Origin: Cheiracanthium punctorium
Lineage: Eukaryota; Arthropoda; Arachnida; Araneae; Cheiracanthiidae
Reading direction: 5' to 3'
DNA length: 64,000 nucleotides
NCBI GenBank assembly: GCA_038373885.1
Contig: JAWZYV010019498.1
Location: forward strand, 1-64,000
Positions 11,993-23,761 of the stretch are shown piece after piece. The first letter of the stretch is position 1. Each line of letters begins with the position of its first letter. The notes below the pieces were generated by a model. That model was not told the DNA's origin, did no database searches, and saw only the letters and a program-made list of their open reading frames with translations. Made by a program: the position numbers and the translations under genes.

Positions 11993-14382
11993 ATGCTAAG
12001 AAATATGCCTGCACGTACTCTCATTTTCCTTACCTCTTTCATTAACCACATACTCAAATTAAAATACTTCCCAAAAGCCTGGAAAACATCAATAGTCTGT
12101 CGTATACCCAAGCCAAATCAAAGCAGCACTGCACCTAGCTCGTACAGACCAATTAGTTTATTAAGCGCCTTAAGTAAATTAGCGGAGAAAGTCATACTCC
12201 ACCGCAAGAACACCTCAAGAACCTTCAAGAACACCTCAAGTGAAACAGTATTATTATTCCCGAGCAATTTGGATTTAGAGATCAACACAGTACGACTCAC
12301 CGTTTCCTTAGAGTCACAGAACATATCGCTGAAGCAATGAAAGAAAAGAGGAAATCGGTATTCTCCTCCTAGACATATCAAAAGCGTTTGATAAAGTACA
12401 CCATACAGGCCTCATGTACAAGCTCATACAAAACGGCATGCCAGACTCTCTAATTCATTTAATTCATAATTATCTTTCTGACCGTACATTTATGGTTCGT
12501 GTAAACAATACTCATTCTAACCGCACTCCTATGAATAGTGGTGTTCCCCAAGGATCAATCCTGGGACCTACACTGTATAATTTGTACGTCAACGATATCC
12601 CTAGAAATCCGTACACCACACTTGCTCTGTTCGCCGACGATACGGCGATTATTTGCAGAGCTCACCACCCCACAGTACTCAAGATACATTCAAGCACATA
12701 TTGACGCTCTCGGAACCTGGCACGATACCTGGAAAATTAAACTAAACTCCGACAAATGCCAAGCAATTCATTTCTCAAGAAAACATAACCCTCCCGCATA
12801 TACGTAAACAACAATGTCGTCCCATGGAGAAACACTGCCACTTATCTGAGAATTACATTGGACAGGTCACTCACATGGAAACCACACATTACTAAAATTA
12901 GAAACCGCTGCCGCCAAAAAGATCGCTACTATACTTTATTCTAAAAAACTCAGCAAGCAAAACAAAACGCTCATTTACAAAACAATGATCAGGCCTATCG
13001 CTGCTTACGCAGCCCCCGTATGGGCTTTTGCAGCTAAATCGCACATGAAATCCCTGCAAGCTAAACAAAGTGCAATACTTAGAAAAACCCGTAAAGGAAA
13101 CCACTTCCTAAGAAACACTACGATTCAAAATGACCTGGCCATTGAGCCGATTAAGCACACAATCCACAGATTTGCCGTTAACTTTTACGATAACATATCC
13201 AGTATCAATAACGACATTCTTGCCGAACTTCCGGATTATGACTTTTGTGATCAATCTAACAGCAACCCAGATAGCACAAACTTGTCCAGAACACGTCTAG
13301 AAGACGTCATATAGACAAGCTGACATGTCCATTAAACATCCAGGATTCGCCAAATTCTCGTCCATTTTAAGTCAATATGGCACTATAGACGCCCATATGA
13401 CGTCTTATAGACATGTATATGGACGTAATAATGGACGTGTTTGTCTATTTATAGACCTTTTACGGTCGAATCCTGGACATCAACAAAAACCATTTAATAA
13501 TATTTAGCTAATTTTATGTAATCATTAATTTAAATTTATCGTTACATCTTAATAACGAATTTTGTAAAAATATTCGTACCTATTTTTTTTTAAATCAACC
13601 TTTAAGTACTTGCCCCGCTTCAGATTCAAACCCTTAAACACGGTCTTCACAGTAGAGTGTGCTAACCACTATACGCAGCGAGACTTGTTCTGTTGCGTCA
13701 AAATGCTAAAGTAAAGATTTTTTAGTTTCGGACTGGAAACTTAGAAAAAAAATATGCAGCTATTCGTTTTTGGATGTTGAGTTGCTAGAGAATTTTCTTT
13801 TTTTTGCATGTGGACTGAGTTTCTTTTTACACAATACTGCTTTTATAGGAAATAATAATACATAAAAAGTATTTTAAATTTCAAAAGTTCCTCGACAAAA
13901 AAAAAAAAAAAAAAAAACTCTAGAATGTAAAAAGATTTTAAACTTTTTTGGGGTAAAATGTAATATCAATAAAAACATAAAGTATAATAAATTCTTGCGT
14001 CGTAAGTACAGTATTGGGTAAAATGAAAATCAATGACAAAAAAGTAACTTTTCCATATTTTGTCCATTTCTCGACTTATAAACACATCCATTTTATGTCA
14101 TATCACTGACATAGTGTGGATCATCTGGAATACGTCCATTAATGGACTTATTCTGGATATTCTAAGTCTAGTTTTGGTCTATTTATGGACGTATTCTGGA
14201 TTTTCCAGATTATGTCTATAAATAGATGTCTTATGGATGTCTATGTATAGACATGGATGTATTATGGATGAGTTGGATCAGAAATAGACATTAAATGGAC
14301 AAGTGTGTTATCTGGGAAAACACCGAAGGTGGTTCTCGCCAAATGCTCTCCTTATCTTGACATATTTGATCCTCCACAATAA
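11993..14382 (+). pseudogene. Non-LTR retrotransposon reverse transcriptase, decayed (Jockey/CR1-like)
   Basis: Pieces of an RT in three frames read in order on the plus strand. LKYFPKAWKTS and SSYRPISLLSALSKLAEK (from 11993) are the N-terminal RT blocks. DISKAFDKVHHTGL (about 12368) is catalytic block A. GVPQGSILGPTLYNLYVNDI (12540) is block B. LFADDTAII (about 12628) holds the catalytic FADD. A maturase-like tail MIRPIAAYAAPVWAFAAKS follows at 12985. Frameshifts separate the blocks, and no upstream endonuclease is seen, so the copy is 5-prime truncated and dead. The frame breaks at about 13309 and its C-terminus (KCSPYLDIFDPPQ, stop at 14380) resumes after a ~1-kb insertion. Only the Jockey/CR1-like class is inferred; a tree would settle the clade. 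Confidence 0.85.
13309..14316. mobile_element. ~1-kb insertion inside the RT gene, TCCAT/TAGAC-rich ends
   Basis: The segment separates two parts of one RT reading frame. Both ends are dense in TCCAT/ATGGA and TAGAC/GTCTA words. ACATGTCCATTAAACATCC near 13324 resembles the inverse of the far end, CTTGTCCATTTAATGTC (14288-14304). There is a poly-A tract near 13898. Exact termini and the target duplication could not be fixed. No protein is encoded. Confidence 0.55.
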
Positions 14383-15060
14383 CGTACTTCATACTACGGC
14401 ATTAATATAACATTAAAAAAAATAAAAAATAAACAACCCTTCCCCTACTTAACATCTTTTTGGCCGGACTGTTCATGCAGATTACTATTACTGTACTTGA
14501 GTGATATTCATCTCAACCCGTCCTGTTTGTGGACTCATTACAAGACTGAAAACACCCTACAAAGATCTTACATAATGGAGTTAAAGGCCTAGTGCCCAGG
14601 GCACTCCTACAAGAACCTATCATCAGTCAGTCAGTGTACCTTCGTAGCAGTTTCTAACGTATGCCTCAATTTCCTCCTCGAAAAACTAATATTTGCAGCT
14701 TCAGCAAACGTAAAATACTTTTCATAACATTACTATTCCATAACAACGGACGCCATTTCTAAACAAAAACAACGCGCAGAAAGTAAAACTCAACGAACCT
14801 AATTCGTTCTCAGTTTACTTCGTTTGAAACTAATTGCACCCACTTTTGTATACGAACGCTCTAATTTTTAAACTGAAAGCACTCAGTTTCCTTTACGAAC
14901 ACCTAAGATAGAAACTCGTTGCACGAGTGCAACTCGTTTGTCGTTTACGAATACGGCCATTGATTATTATATTCTTTTCTCTGTTCTTGGCTTTTTCTCA
15001 TTTAGTGTTGGCAACACTGTCATGTTGTTTTGTTTGAATTAGGTTGTGTTGATATCATGA
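14383..15060. other. Likely 3-prime UTR of the RT element, then unannotated DNA
   Basis: Sequence just after the RT stop probably belongs to the same retroelement. CGTTTACGAATACGGCC (14950-14966) resembles the inverse of GGGCTGCGTTCGTAATC at 11703, a possible pair of transposon ends around the whole block, but this is weak. Confidence 0.35.
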
Positions 15061-15074
15061 AGCTCTCATGAACC

Positions 15075-15361
15075 AATGTGTAGCACAGTGGTTAAAGCCA
15101 CTGACATTGGGAGATGGCTCAAGTGGAGGAACAGGGTTCTGTCCTCTCGCGGGGCCGTCGGTCTAGCGGTCTGGAGTTTTGGGCGGTTTTCTCCAGATGT
15201 AACGTGAATACGCGCTAGATACCCAGAAAAGTCCTCCCCCAAGGCATTTGACCCCCCCTTGTGTTTGTCCTTTCTTTGACGTGGATTTATAAGCGGTTCC
15301 TCGTGAACAAGCACACAAATCCGAATACATGTTCCAATAACAACAACAACAACAACAACAG
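15075..15361 (+). mobile_element. tRNA-derived SINE with CAA tail
   Basis: A tRNA-like head carries TAGCACAGTGGTTAAAGC (A box) and GGGTTCTGTCC (B box). A unique body with CTGGAGTTTTGGGCGGTTTT follows, ending in a (CAA)n tail at 15342-15361. A diverged copy lies inverted at 40175-40370, which confirms a dispersed family. RNA polymerase III would be expected to transcribe it; retrotransposition depends on a partner LINE. Confidence 0.8.
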
Positions 15362-15955
15362 CTCTCATGATTGATATAACTTGGTATTACTTTCATAATT
15401 TATTTGACAATTTTAAACGAAAAATGATTTTTAATAATTGAAGGAAAAACTCTACTTTCTATCTATGATAGTTATATATTAAAATTAGCTAAAAAAAACA
15501 ACTCTAAATCTTCGACCGATTATTAATTGATTAAGTCACGGCACTTAAACAATTTAAGGTAAGTTAAAGTATTATTGTTGAATTTGTTGAAGTGAATGTT
15601 TCTTCATAAAAAGTACATGATGCAACATGTGACAATAATTTCTTATATTTCAAGTTGTGCGTATTCCAAAAAGTAATTAGTTACTCACTAAACGAGAAGT
15701 GAAATTTGTCTTTTACTCAAATACTTTTTTGTGAGGGTGTAGTAAAGCAAAGCATACAGATAAGTTTTATTGGCTTAGAAAAAGGCTTATTTTATATTGT
15801 AGTTTAAAAATTGTATTATTAATGTGAGAATTAGAGATGTAATGGATAGTGATTTTGCCGGATATCAGATATCCAAAGCTCCTTTGATTGCTGGATACGG
15901 ATATCCGGCACTAAACATGTATTTAGTAATCAAGTGTATTTTTTCATTTTTTGGA
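15362..15955. other. Spacer with a half copy of a TACACCCTC-type MITE end
   Basis: TTTTACTCAAATACTTTTTTGTGAGGGTGTA at about 15711-15741 resembles one end of the MITE at 60536-60739. A small palindrome, GCCGGATATC...GGATATCCGGC, lies at about 15857-15909. No gene. Confidence 0.4.
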
Positions 15956-18329
15956 ACAGCTTTAGTATGGTCCCTTTTTGGCGATTTTTTGATTTGGCGA
16001 CAAAATCTTGTCGCCAACCCAAGTTTGCCTTGCCGATGCCAATTGTAAACAATATGACGGATCGGATGGCGCTGGTTCCGAGATAGTTGATCGTCGCCGT
16101 TAATTTTGCTATGATTTATTTTAATGGCTTTTAAATATTTTTATGAAAAAAAATTAAACAGATAACAAGCTTACATGTACATATAGATTCGGTTTAATAA
16201 AATTTAATAACTTTTCTTTTTGTGTGAGGGGGCTGTGCCCCCCCCCCAGGCTGATTCCTAGTTTATGGTGCTTCTTCGCCAAGGAGGCGATAACAAGTAT
16301 ATTCTGGCAACCTTGGCGACTTTAGTTTGCGTTCTGGCAACCATGTGGAAATCCGCCATTTTGTTTCTGTAGTGCGCGTTTTTGCCTCTGACGGAATTCT
16401 TATTTGTTTACATTATTAAATTTATTCTACTAAAAAGAGAAGGGGGGGTTGAGGGGGGCACAGCCCCCCTCACATAAAAAGTAATTAAATTTTACTTAAC
16501 CGAATCTATAAGTACATGTAAGCACTTGTGAGATGTTTTAGTCAATGTTATTAGTATTGCTTTACATGAGTTACGTCGTTTCGTTTCTTCGATTTAACGC
16601 ATGCGCAGCTGTGTTTGTATGGGAGCAGAATCATATACGGTATATTTTAGTTTTGGTTCGAAAACGTTTTGATACGTTGTGTTAACGGAGCGCATGCGCG
16701 GCGGTTGGTTTGAATTCCAAAAGCCATTTCTTATGGAAACTCCGAGGGGTTAACGACAAACGTTTTCAGTTCCTCGTATTTTTCGGATCCGTTTTTTTGG
16801 ATAAACTAATTCTTTTCCGTTAATTGTGTTAGTGGATTCTCACTGTGGATTATATGCTTTTTGAGAGAAGGTAAGCGTGCTTTGCTAAATTGCGTGGTGT
16901 ATGGTTGTGGCTAAACGAAAAATTTTAGCATTAGATTTTAGAAAATTCATTTTAGATTTCAAAAAATCTCTTTCTTGAATGGATTATGAAAGAACGACTG
17001 ATTGCAGCTAAAAGAAAATTTTAGAGTTCAGAAAATCGGTTTTAGATTTCAGAAAATTGCTTTACTTGAATGGTTTGTTATTAGTGTTTTGATTTTAGGT
17101 TTATGGTTTAGTGTTTAGATTTTAAAATTCGTTTTAGATTACAGAAAATCTCTTCTAAAATAGTATCCACAAACATAAAAAATTTTTAAAAAAAGCCACT
17201 ATGACTTATGAGATGACGAATATGATTATTTAAATAAAATAAAAAATCAGTTGTTCAACAAGTTATGTAAGTACAATAATTTTTGTTGTTTAAAACTTCA
17301 ATATTTATGCTTTTTAATTTGCTTATTTTGTGTATTTATCGCTAGTTTGGGTGCGTTCTCCCGTAGTGTCTTTGGGATCATCTTGGCTCCCAGAGACAAG
17401 ACGGGAAAACGCGCCAAATTGGCGATTTTTGGAAAATGGCCAAGAAGCACCATAAACTAGGAATTAACCCCCCCCCCTCAACCCCCCCTTTCTCTTTTTA
17501 GTAGATTAAATTAAACAATGCAAACAAATAATATTCTAAAGGCAATACCTCACAAAAATAACAAATAAAAAAGACAAAAAAATTAAAATACATTTTAGCA
17601 TTCTGACAAAAGACTATGTAAGCAAAATAAAGAACTAATTCAAATCATAACGAACAATGCTTATCTTATACCTTAATTAAAATCGCTAAATTGTTTCAAT
17701 ATTGAAATAATAAAATCAAAATATCAAATATTATATTAATAATGGAATTATTTGTTGCTCCTACCATTAACAAATAAACAAAGGTAATAATAACAAATAA
17801 AAACAAACAATGCTTATCACATACCTTGATTAAAATCCCTAAATTATTGCAATATGGAAATAATAAAATCAAAATATCTAAAATTATTTCACTGTATAAA
17901 ATATTAATAACGTAATTATTTGTTGCTTCTACCCTTAAAAAATAAACAATCGGGAACGAAAATATTAACCTGAAACGTACTATCAAAAGAATGTTTATTC
18001 ATACAAAACTGTATATAAACAGTCAGTATGAACCTGAACATCCATTTTAAATTTCAGTAATATTTAAATAATAAAATTTAATCTAAAATAAAGCCATTAA
18101 AATAAAACCATAAAGCGTAATGGCGGTTCCACCACTCGAAGCTCCCGCGCGAAATACTGGCAAAGGGGTCTCCAAAAGTTTAATAAAGGAACAAACGCTC
18201 CCGATTCGCTGGAGGAAAACGTTAGCAAAACTGTGACGTCACGGATGAATCTACTGCTCCGGATCATCAGACGGCGGGGTTACCATATTGGCATCCTTTA
18301 TCGCGCCAAAGGGACCATACTAAAGCTGT
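15956..18329. mobile_element. 2.4-kb non-coding DNA transposon with perfect 22-bp inverted ends
   Basis: Positions 15956-15977 (ACAGCTTTAGTATGGTCC...) are the exact inverse of 18308-18329. Farther in, the similarity continues loosely (GGCGATTTTTTGATTTGG against inverse GGCGCGATAAAGGATGCC). No matching target duplication is visible on the flanks and no transposase is encoded. Inside are several inverted modules with long G or C runs. The superfamily is not recognised. Confidence 0.7.
16170..17530. repeat. Nested inverted modules with G/C runs
   Basis: The stretch at about 16170-16245 (ATATAGATTCGGTTTAATAA, then GAGGGGGCTGTGCCCCCC) is inverted at about 16445-16520. In addition, CCTAGTTTATGGTGCTTCTT (16256-16275) and TCTACTAAAAAGAGA (16426-16440) reappear inverted at about 17440-17510. 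These modules make up much of the surrounding 2.4-kb element. Confidence 0.7.
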
Positions 18330-18863
18330 ACCCCATTTTTTTTATATAATGACATCAGAACAATAAATTGCAGACATGCTTCAAGCATCATTAAAGTATT
18401 TTTTTATGATCGACTTATAATTTACAAAAACTAAATATCTTTACAAACACGTACTTAAATGTTACTTAAAATGTAAAAAGTTAAAATATTCTTTTTATGT
18501 GTGCAGTACTGGCAGAAGCGAATAAATTTTAACCATGACACATTTTTTAATGTATCTATAACTGCAGATTATTTTCACTAAGAAATGCATTCTGTTTTAT
18601 TTATTTAAGAATAAAATATCTATTTTGATAAGATACCTTTGGTAGATGCGTTAATTTTTCCAAACATAGGTTTAATGCCTTTTTCTGTTTTAATAATTTA
18701 AAATTATTTTACATTAAGTGTCATTTATAGTTTTATTTTAAATTAAATTACTTTTAGAGATTGATAAAGTAAATCTCTTTTAAATATTTATAATGAAATT
18801 ATAATGCTTTCTTTTGTAATTTTGGTAAAATCATACAAGCCGGTGCGCACTCCATGTAAACAC
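18330..18863. other. Unannotated AT-rich DNA
   Basis: Nothing beyond low-complexity AT sequence was seen. Confidence 0.5.
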
Positions 18864-18913
18864 GGCGACAGCCGCTGGAGCTTGGCAACCGCCAAGCTCC
18901 ATCGACTGTCGCC
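18864..18913. repeat. Two-tier hairpin
   Basis: The outer stem GGCGACAG/CTGTCGCC (18864-18871 and 18906-18913) and inner stem GGAGCTTGGC/GCCAAGCTCC around AACC are both perfect. They are separated by 5-nt bulges on each side. GGCGAC words also abound at the end of the 15956-18329 element. Confidence 0.8.
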
Positions 18914-19055
18914 AACCATTTTGCACGATCAGCAAAGTATTTTAACTCATTAAAATTGCACATATACTCCACTTACAAAAACATTAAAACAAAATACAAC
19001 GTCCATATTTAACCAAAAGAACGTCTGCAAATTTAGTAACAGGCAATTTAAAATG

Positions 19056-19280
19056 AGCAAACAGTGGACCGTTTTTAACTAAAAAAAATACAGTGGATTA
19101 AGCAACCTAGTTGTACAGCTATGTAAACTACGCAACCAGTGGACCATTTTTAACTAAAAAAAACCTCAGTGGATTCAGCAACCTAGTTGTACAGCTAATG
19201 TAAACTGGGCAAACACTGTCCCGTTTTCAACTCAAAAAAACATCGGTGGATTAAACAACCTAGTTGTACATCTCTTATAA
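19056..19280 (+). repeat. ~76-bp tandem repeat, three copies
   Basis: Units start at about 19056, 19132 and 19209. Each has GCAAxCA(G/C)TG, CAGTGGATT(A/C)A or a variant, and CAACCTAGTTGTACA. Nothing coding. Confidence 0.8.
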
Positions 19281-20335
19281 AGTAAGTATGATTAGAATAG
19301 CACGTAAATAGCACTTAGGAAAACATAAACACATCAAATATCAATTTAAAATTCACATTAAAAACCTTAAACATTGCAAAGATTCGTTAAAAAAGAGCAT
19401 TTACCTTTATATTTTTTTTAATAACCGCTCAGAAATGTCCCCAACACCCACCGGCTTATAACGTAACACCAGCATGCTTTCTTTTATTTAGCTGTTATAT
19501 TCACACTATATTTCTAACAAACACGCACAAATTCGTTTCATATATTGACATAACACATTTCATTCCCATCCATCAATAACAGAAACCATTTCAAATTCCC
19601 AAACCTGACAAAACACGTATTCTTTATGGTTGCCAGTCACAAATACCCCCGGCAGCTAACTTCACTTTGGCGGTGCATCGCTCACTCTAGTGTCAGAGTG
19701 TTCGCCAAGGATTTGTAAACAAAAACATCGATATGTAAACAATGCACCGTATACGGAATATAGTCCGTAATTTTATACAGGTATGAAAGAGTATTTCAGG
19801 TTATATATTAAATTTCTTTAAATTAAAATTAATATTATTTTTTAATTACAAATTAAAAAATGAAAATACATCTGTTTCATTGTTTGACTTCTAAAATATA
19901 TACAAGCATTCTTTCACTTCAGAAAAAATTCATGGCAAATTCATTTAAAAAAAAAATTTTCAAACATTAGTTTTCAAATTTTAGGACAATTTTACTTTTT
20001 TACTCTTGATTTCAACATTCCGACAGACAGAGACAAAACAAGATTGGTCAAAGTACTTTATGTATGGAGTGATAATCATACACAGCTAGCTGGAACCCGT
20101 CAAATTCGGCGGTCACTTTATTGGCCGTAATGTTTAAAAAAAAAAAAAAAATGGAAAGATGAGGAATGTTACCGAGGTCTTGTCCAAAACAGAGAGGAAA
20201 AATGGAAGTGCAACTTGGATGCGACATGACGTGTGACAGAAAGTAAACAAAGAGTTTCGTGCCTGTTCTTACTTATAGCAACTGTACAATGCCGGTGAAA
20301 TGATTGAAATCTTTAAAATTTGTTTTCGACTATTT
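19281..20335. other. Unannotated AT-rich DNA
   Basis: No genes. A homopolymer A run lies near 20132. The sequence at the right margin may be the decayed 3-prime end of the Helitron fragment that follows. Confidence 0.4.
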
Positions 20336-20653
20336 TTATTGAGTAAAATCAGAAGAGTACGTATTAAATGACAAATGAGCTCGATTACAGTCACAAATTC
20401 TAATTGAGTATTTCGTTGAAGACCATATTTTGGGTAAATCGATCAACCACGGAACGTCCGGGTGAATTATTGTGCGTGATCTTGACTGCTGCGGCATTCT
20501 TTTATATCTAACCATTGAAAGAGCAACATACAACATTTCATGAGAAAATATGGGTTTAGGAAAGTAAACGCCAATAGTATGAAGGGAAGATAGTGAAAAA
20601 TGTCGGAATTCTGCAAGAGACAAAAAATCTAATCCCCCAAATGGCGATTGCAT
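20336..20653 (-). pseudogene. Helitron (PIF1-type) helicase C-terminal fragment
   Basis: A 105-aa open frame contains GVYFPKPIFSHEMLYVALSMV. This resembles the last conserved helicase block of Helitron RepHel/PIF1 proteins, normally of the form HGQLYVALSRV. Here Q and R positions of that block are changed (HEMLYVALSM), which suggests decay. No RepHel nuclease or earlier helicase motifs are seen on the minus strand upstream. This is a fragment of a protein that would normally exceed 1000 aa. Confidence 0.65.
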
Positions 20654-20822
20654 GCTCCGTGCATTAGTTACCTTTTCTCACGCTACGCTCGATGGTAAAG
20701 ATCCAATATCAGACAGAAAACAGGAAAATGAAAGGAATAATAGATAAAGTGCCAAAATAAAGAAGGAGTTTATAACTGCGGTTAATGTGGTTAATAAACC
20801 GCAATGTATTTTCTATGTAGAA

Positions 20823-21311
20823 CAGGGTTTCTTTCTACAGACCTAGAAAGGATTTGGGAAAAAAGTTAGGGAAATTAACAAAAATTGAAGAAAGGTCAGG
20901 GAAATGCAAGAAAAATTGAATTTTAAGGTAAAATCAAGAAAATATTTGCTGTTTAAACCTAAGTATAGAAATTGTTTTATTCTCATTTTCTCATCCAACC
21001 TTATAAATAATTTTAAAATGTGTTCCTTATGAGCATATCTTGTGCAGTTGAAGTATGCTTAGTTTTATCCTAAATTACTATCAAACATGGTTTTTGTTAG
21101 AATCCAGTGATGTCAAATAAGATTCTTGTATATATTAATTTTATTATTATTATTTCTAAAAAAAGGGGCAAAATATATAAAAAAATTATTAATAAACGGA
21201 TGTAATGTTAAAAATAGAAATGCAAAATTCGGGAAAGCACGCTAGATAAAGTCGGGAAAGAGCGTGATAGATGTCAGGGAAGCAAAAGCTGGGAAATCTG
21301 TAGAAACCCTG
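20823..21311. mobile_element. hAT-like MITE with CAGGGTTTCT ends
   Basis: CAGGGTTTCT at 20823-20832 is matched by AGAAACCCTG at 21302-21311. Both ends carry degenerate GGGAAA words (GTCAGGGAAATGC, GTCGGGAAAGAGC). Flanks share GTAGAA, but whether this is a 6-bp or an imperfect 8-bp duplication is ambiguous because it overlaps the terminus. No coding capacity. Confidence 0.65.
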
Positions 21312-22084
21312 TAGAAAAATATGGAGGAAAAGAAAAAATTTTAAATACGCACTTGTGCCATATATTAAAAAGCGTATCATAATACATGTGCCGTCCCTAT
21401 TTGTCTTCCTTATTTCATTAATTTGAAAAGTGTATCATTATTCATGAGCGTGCCGTATTTGTCTTCTTGGAGCTAAATAATTTGTATTAAACTAAATATA
21501 CCTTAATTGAATTGAAACTTAAGTTAGTAAAAATTTATTTTGCCGAATTGTTTTCCTCTGGCCTTGCATCAGCCATCTATTTCATAAGGTTTTTTTTTCA
21601 TGTGCCAATTAGGCTTAAGTTATGTTTATGCTATTCAACGATGAGTTAAATCTATCTTAATTGCATTAAAGTTCAACTAAAATTAATTAATATCAGTTTA
21701 AAAATTCAAATTGTTTTAAACTTTTTCATAACCCTAATTAGCAGTAGCTTTAATCAGTTAAAAATGCAAACAAAAATATAACTCCTAATTCTTATTGAAA
21801 AAAAAATAAAATTTAAATAATATACTCTTAATTCATTGTGAAAACCAAAGGCAACTTCAAAGTGAAGTTTAAAAACCTAAGCTCAATATTTAATAAAGTT
21901 GTGTTTAGTTGTTGACTACTGCTGCTGGATGGAAATAGCCTCTGAACTATGGCCCAGTAGTTTAATGATGTCATGCATCCTGAAAAATAAGAGTCTTCCT
22001 TTTGACAAATAGATGCTTAGGTTCTCTAAAGAATCATGGGGTAAGAGAATTAGTTCTGGTTAGGGTAGGACTTTTGACTAATGT
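21312..22084. other. Unannotated spacer
   Basis: AT-rich, no supported gene. The minus-strand open frame near 21189-21380 overlaps the MITE and has no family motif. Confidence 0.45.
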
Positions 22085-22088
22085 TTAA

Positions 22089-23757
22089 CACTAGAAGCGC
22101 CGCACTTTCTCTCTACCTAGAAGCGCCATCAGCAGTCAAATTGACTGCTCAAAGAATTTTGTACATTTATTTAAATACAAAAAGCTTATGGTATTTTTAA
22201 AAGCTTTTTTAAAGAATAAAATGTTAATTCTTGTTAAAATACATGCTACAAAAAATATTTTTACTTACTTTTTAATAAAACTCATTTTAATGCTATTCGC
22301 AATTTTTACATATTAGAATTTTTTCAATGCTGGAAGTGGATTTACCACATATGAAATGTGAACATTTCTGGCACATATCACTTGTTTCGTTGCTCTAGGA
22401 TTTCAATTTGGCACTGCCATCTCTTTTTTGAGTTTTTGTTAGTAGTGTTCGAAATTTCTGAGGGCAGTTGTGCACTTGTCTTTTTCTTCAAGTGACTCGC
22501 TCTCAATTCTTCTGCCAATTGAAAAAGAAAGTTATGTCTTATTATAGATTTACCACTCATTTCTCGGTAGATAATGCAGGAATTAGTTCCTGCCAAATCC
22601 AGCATATTATAGAAAATATGCACGGGCCATCTACGGGAAGCAGCCCGCACAGAATATTTACGTGTCATTTGGTCATTTTGTCGACTCCACATTTGGTTTT
22701 GTTGTAGAATTCTGTTTCTGGAAGTTTTTTCACAGTTTGTGACTCTACATTTACATCTGTATGCAAGGTACTTAGAAGCAGGACATTTTTATTCTTTTTA
22801 CCCTGATACACTGTCAGTGTAGTGTCTCCATTTTTCAGTAAAACTGTTTTGTGAAGCTGAGTTTTTGATTTCCCGATCTCATGCGGAATTTCTTTTCGAT
22901 GTCTTCTTACTGTCCCCACAAAACTTGTATTCTTCATTTTAAGTTTTTTAGCTAATGAAAGCGAGGAAAAATAGTTGCCCACTGTCATATTTCTACCTGT
23001 ATTCACATAAGGACTCAGAAGGCGCATTACTATATTTTCAGGCTTTCGTTTTCATTTCTTGCGTTATCCTTTCGAAGGTATGGAAAAGCATTGCACATAA
23101 ACTTAGAGTCAACATCAACTAGCATCCAAAATTTTATACCAAATTTATCTGGTTTATTCGGCATACATTGAATAAACTTGCACCTAACTTTTGATGGAAA
23201 TAGTTGTTCATCCAACACCAGATTTTCTTCTGGCTTATAAGAAAGAGCAAAGTTTTCTATAAATTTGTTCCAGATATCTGAAAACATAGCAAACTTATCA
23301 GTTTCTAAATGTTGACTCCTGTTTGACTTCAAATCAAATCTTAGATTTTCCATGGTATCTCAAAAACGATTACGGGACAATGTTTTTTTTTAAATGGAGG
23401 GGGGCTGGGTAAGGGGGCGGAAAATGACAAGTATGTCATGGATTAGAGAAATAGTGAATGAAAGGAATATGTAGGGGAAATGTTTCTTCATGATAAGATT
23501 TTTTTTTCTGCGTGATAGAGTACGATGAATAAACTCAATTTCACTAGCAGTCAATTTGACTGCTCGTGGCGCTTCTAGGTATACATAAAAATATTTTCAT
23601 TAATTTTATTTTCATTCAATGCATATTTAGTGCTAATAATTTTCAAGGTTTTTTACGAGAATTCAAAAAATTATGACTTCCTAAAGTAAAGGGTCTTTTA
23701 GGAATCCAAGCTAAAATGGAGAAAACAGTCAAAATGACTGCTCTGGCGCTTCTAGTG
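22089..23757 (-). mobile_element. piggyBac element, both ends present, internally decayed
   Basis: TTAA lies at both borders (22085-22088 and 23758-23761). Inverted ends read CACTAGAAGCGCC at the left and GGCGCTTCTAGTG at the right. Subterminal palindromes of the form GCAGTCAAATTGACTGC occur near 22132, 23547 and 23724. The transposase relic lies on the minus strand within. At 1669 bp it is shorter than full-length piggyBac elements (about 2.5 kb), because the N-terminal half of the gene is missing. Confidence 0.9.
22320..23353 (-). pseudogene. piggyBac transposase, N-terminus deleted, frameshifted
   Basis: The DDE_Tnp_1_7 core is recognisable. NLVLDEQLFPSKVRCKFIQ holds the first catalytic Asp. 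MTVGNYFSSLSLAKKL is the second catalytic block, where the usual Asp (xxDNxFTS) is Gly. KCGVDKM holds the third catalytic Asp. ASRRWPVHIFYNMLDLAGTN and a cysteine-rich tail (SDMCQKCSHFICGKS, about 22340) follow. Single-base frameshifts occur near 23045, 22682 and 22375. Roughly the first 200 residues of the family are absent. The protein would bind TTAA-flanked ends, but this copy cannot act. Confidence 0.9.
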
Positions 23758-23761
23758 TTAA

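Noticed and set aside
17696..17986. 96-aa minus-strand frame with hydrophobic stretches
   Set aside because: Derived from an imperfect AT-rich duplication (about 17640-17760 and 17810-17940) inside a non-coding transposon.
18864..18913. Bacterial-type terminator
   Set aside because: Hairpin lacks a T tract and the context is eukaryotic.
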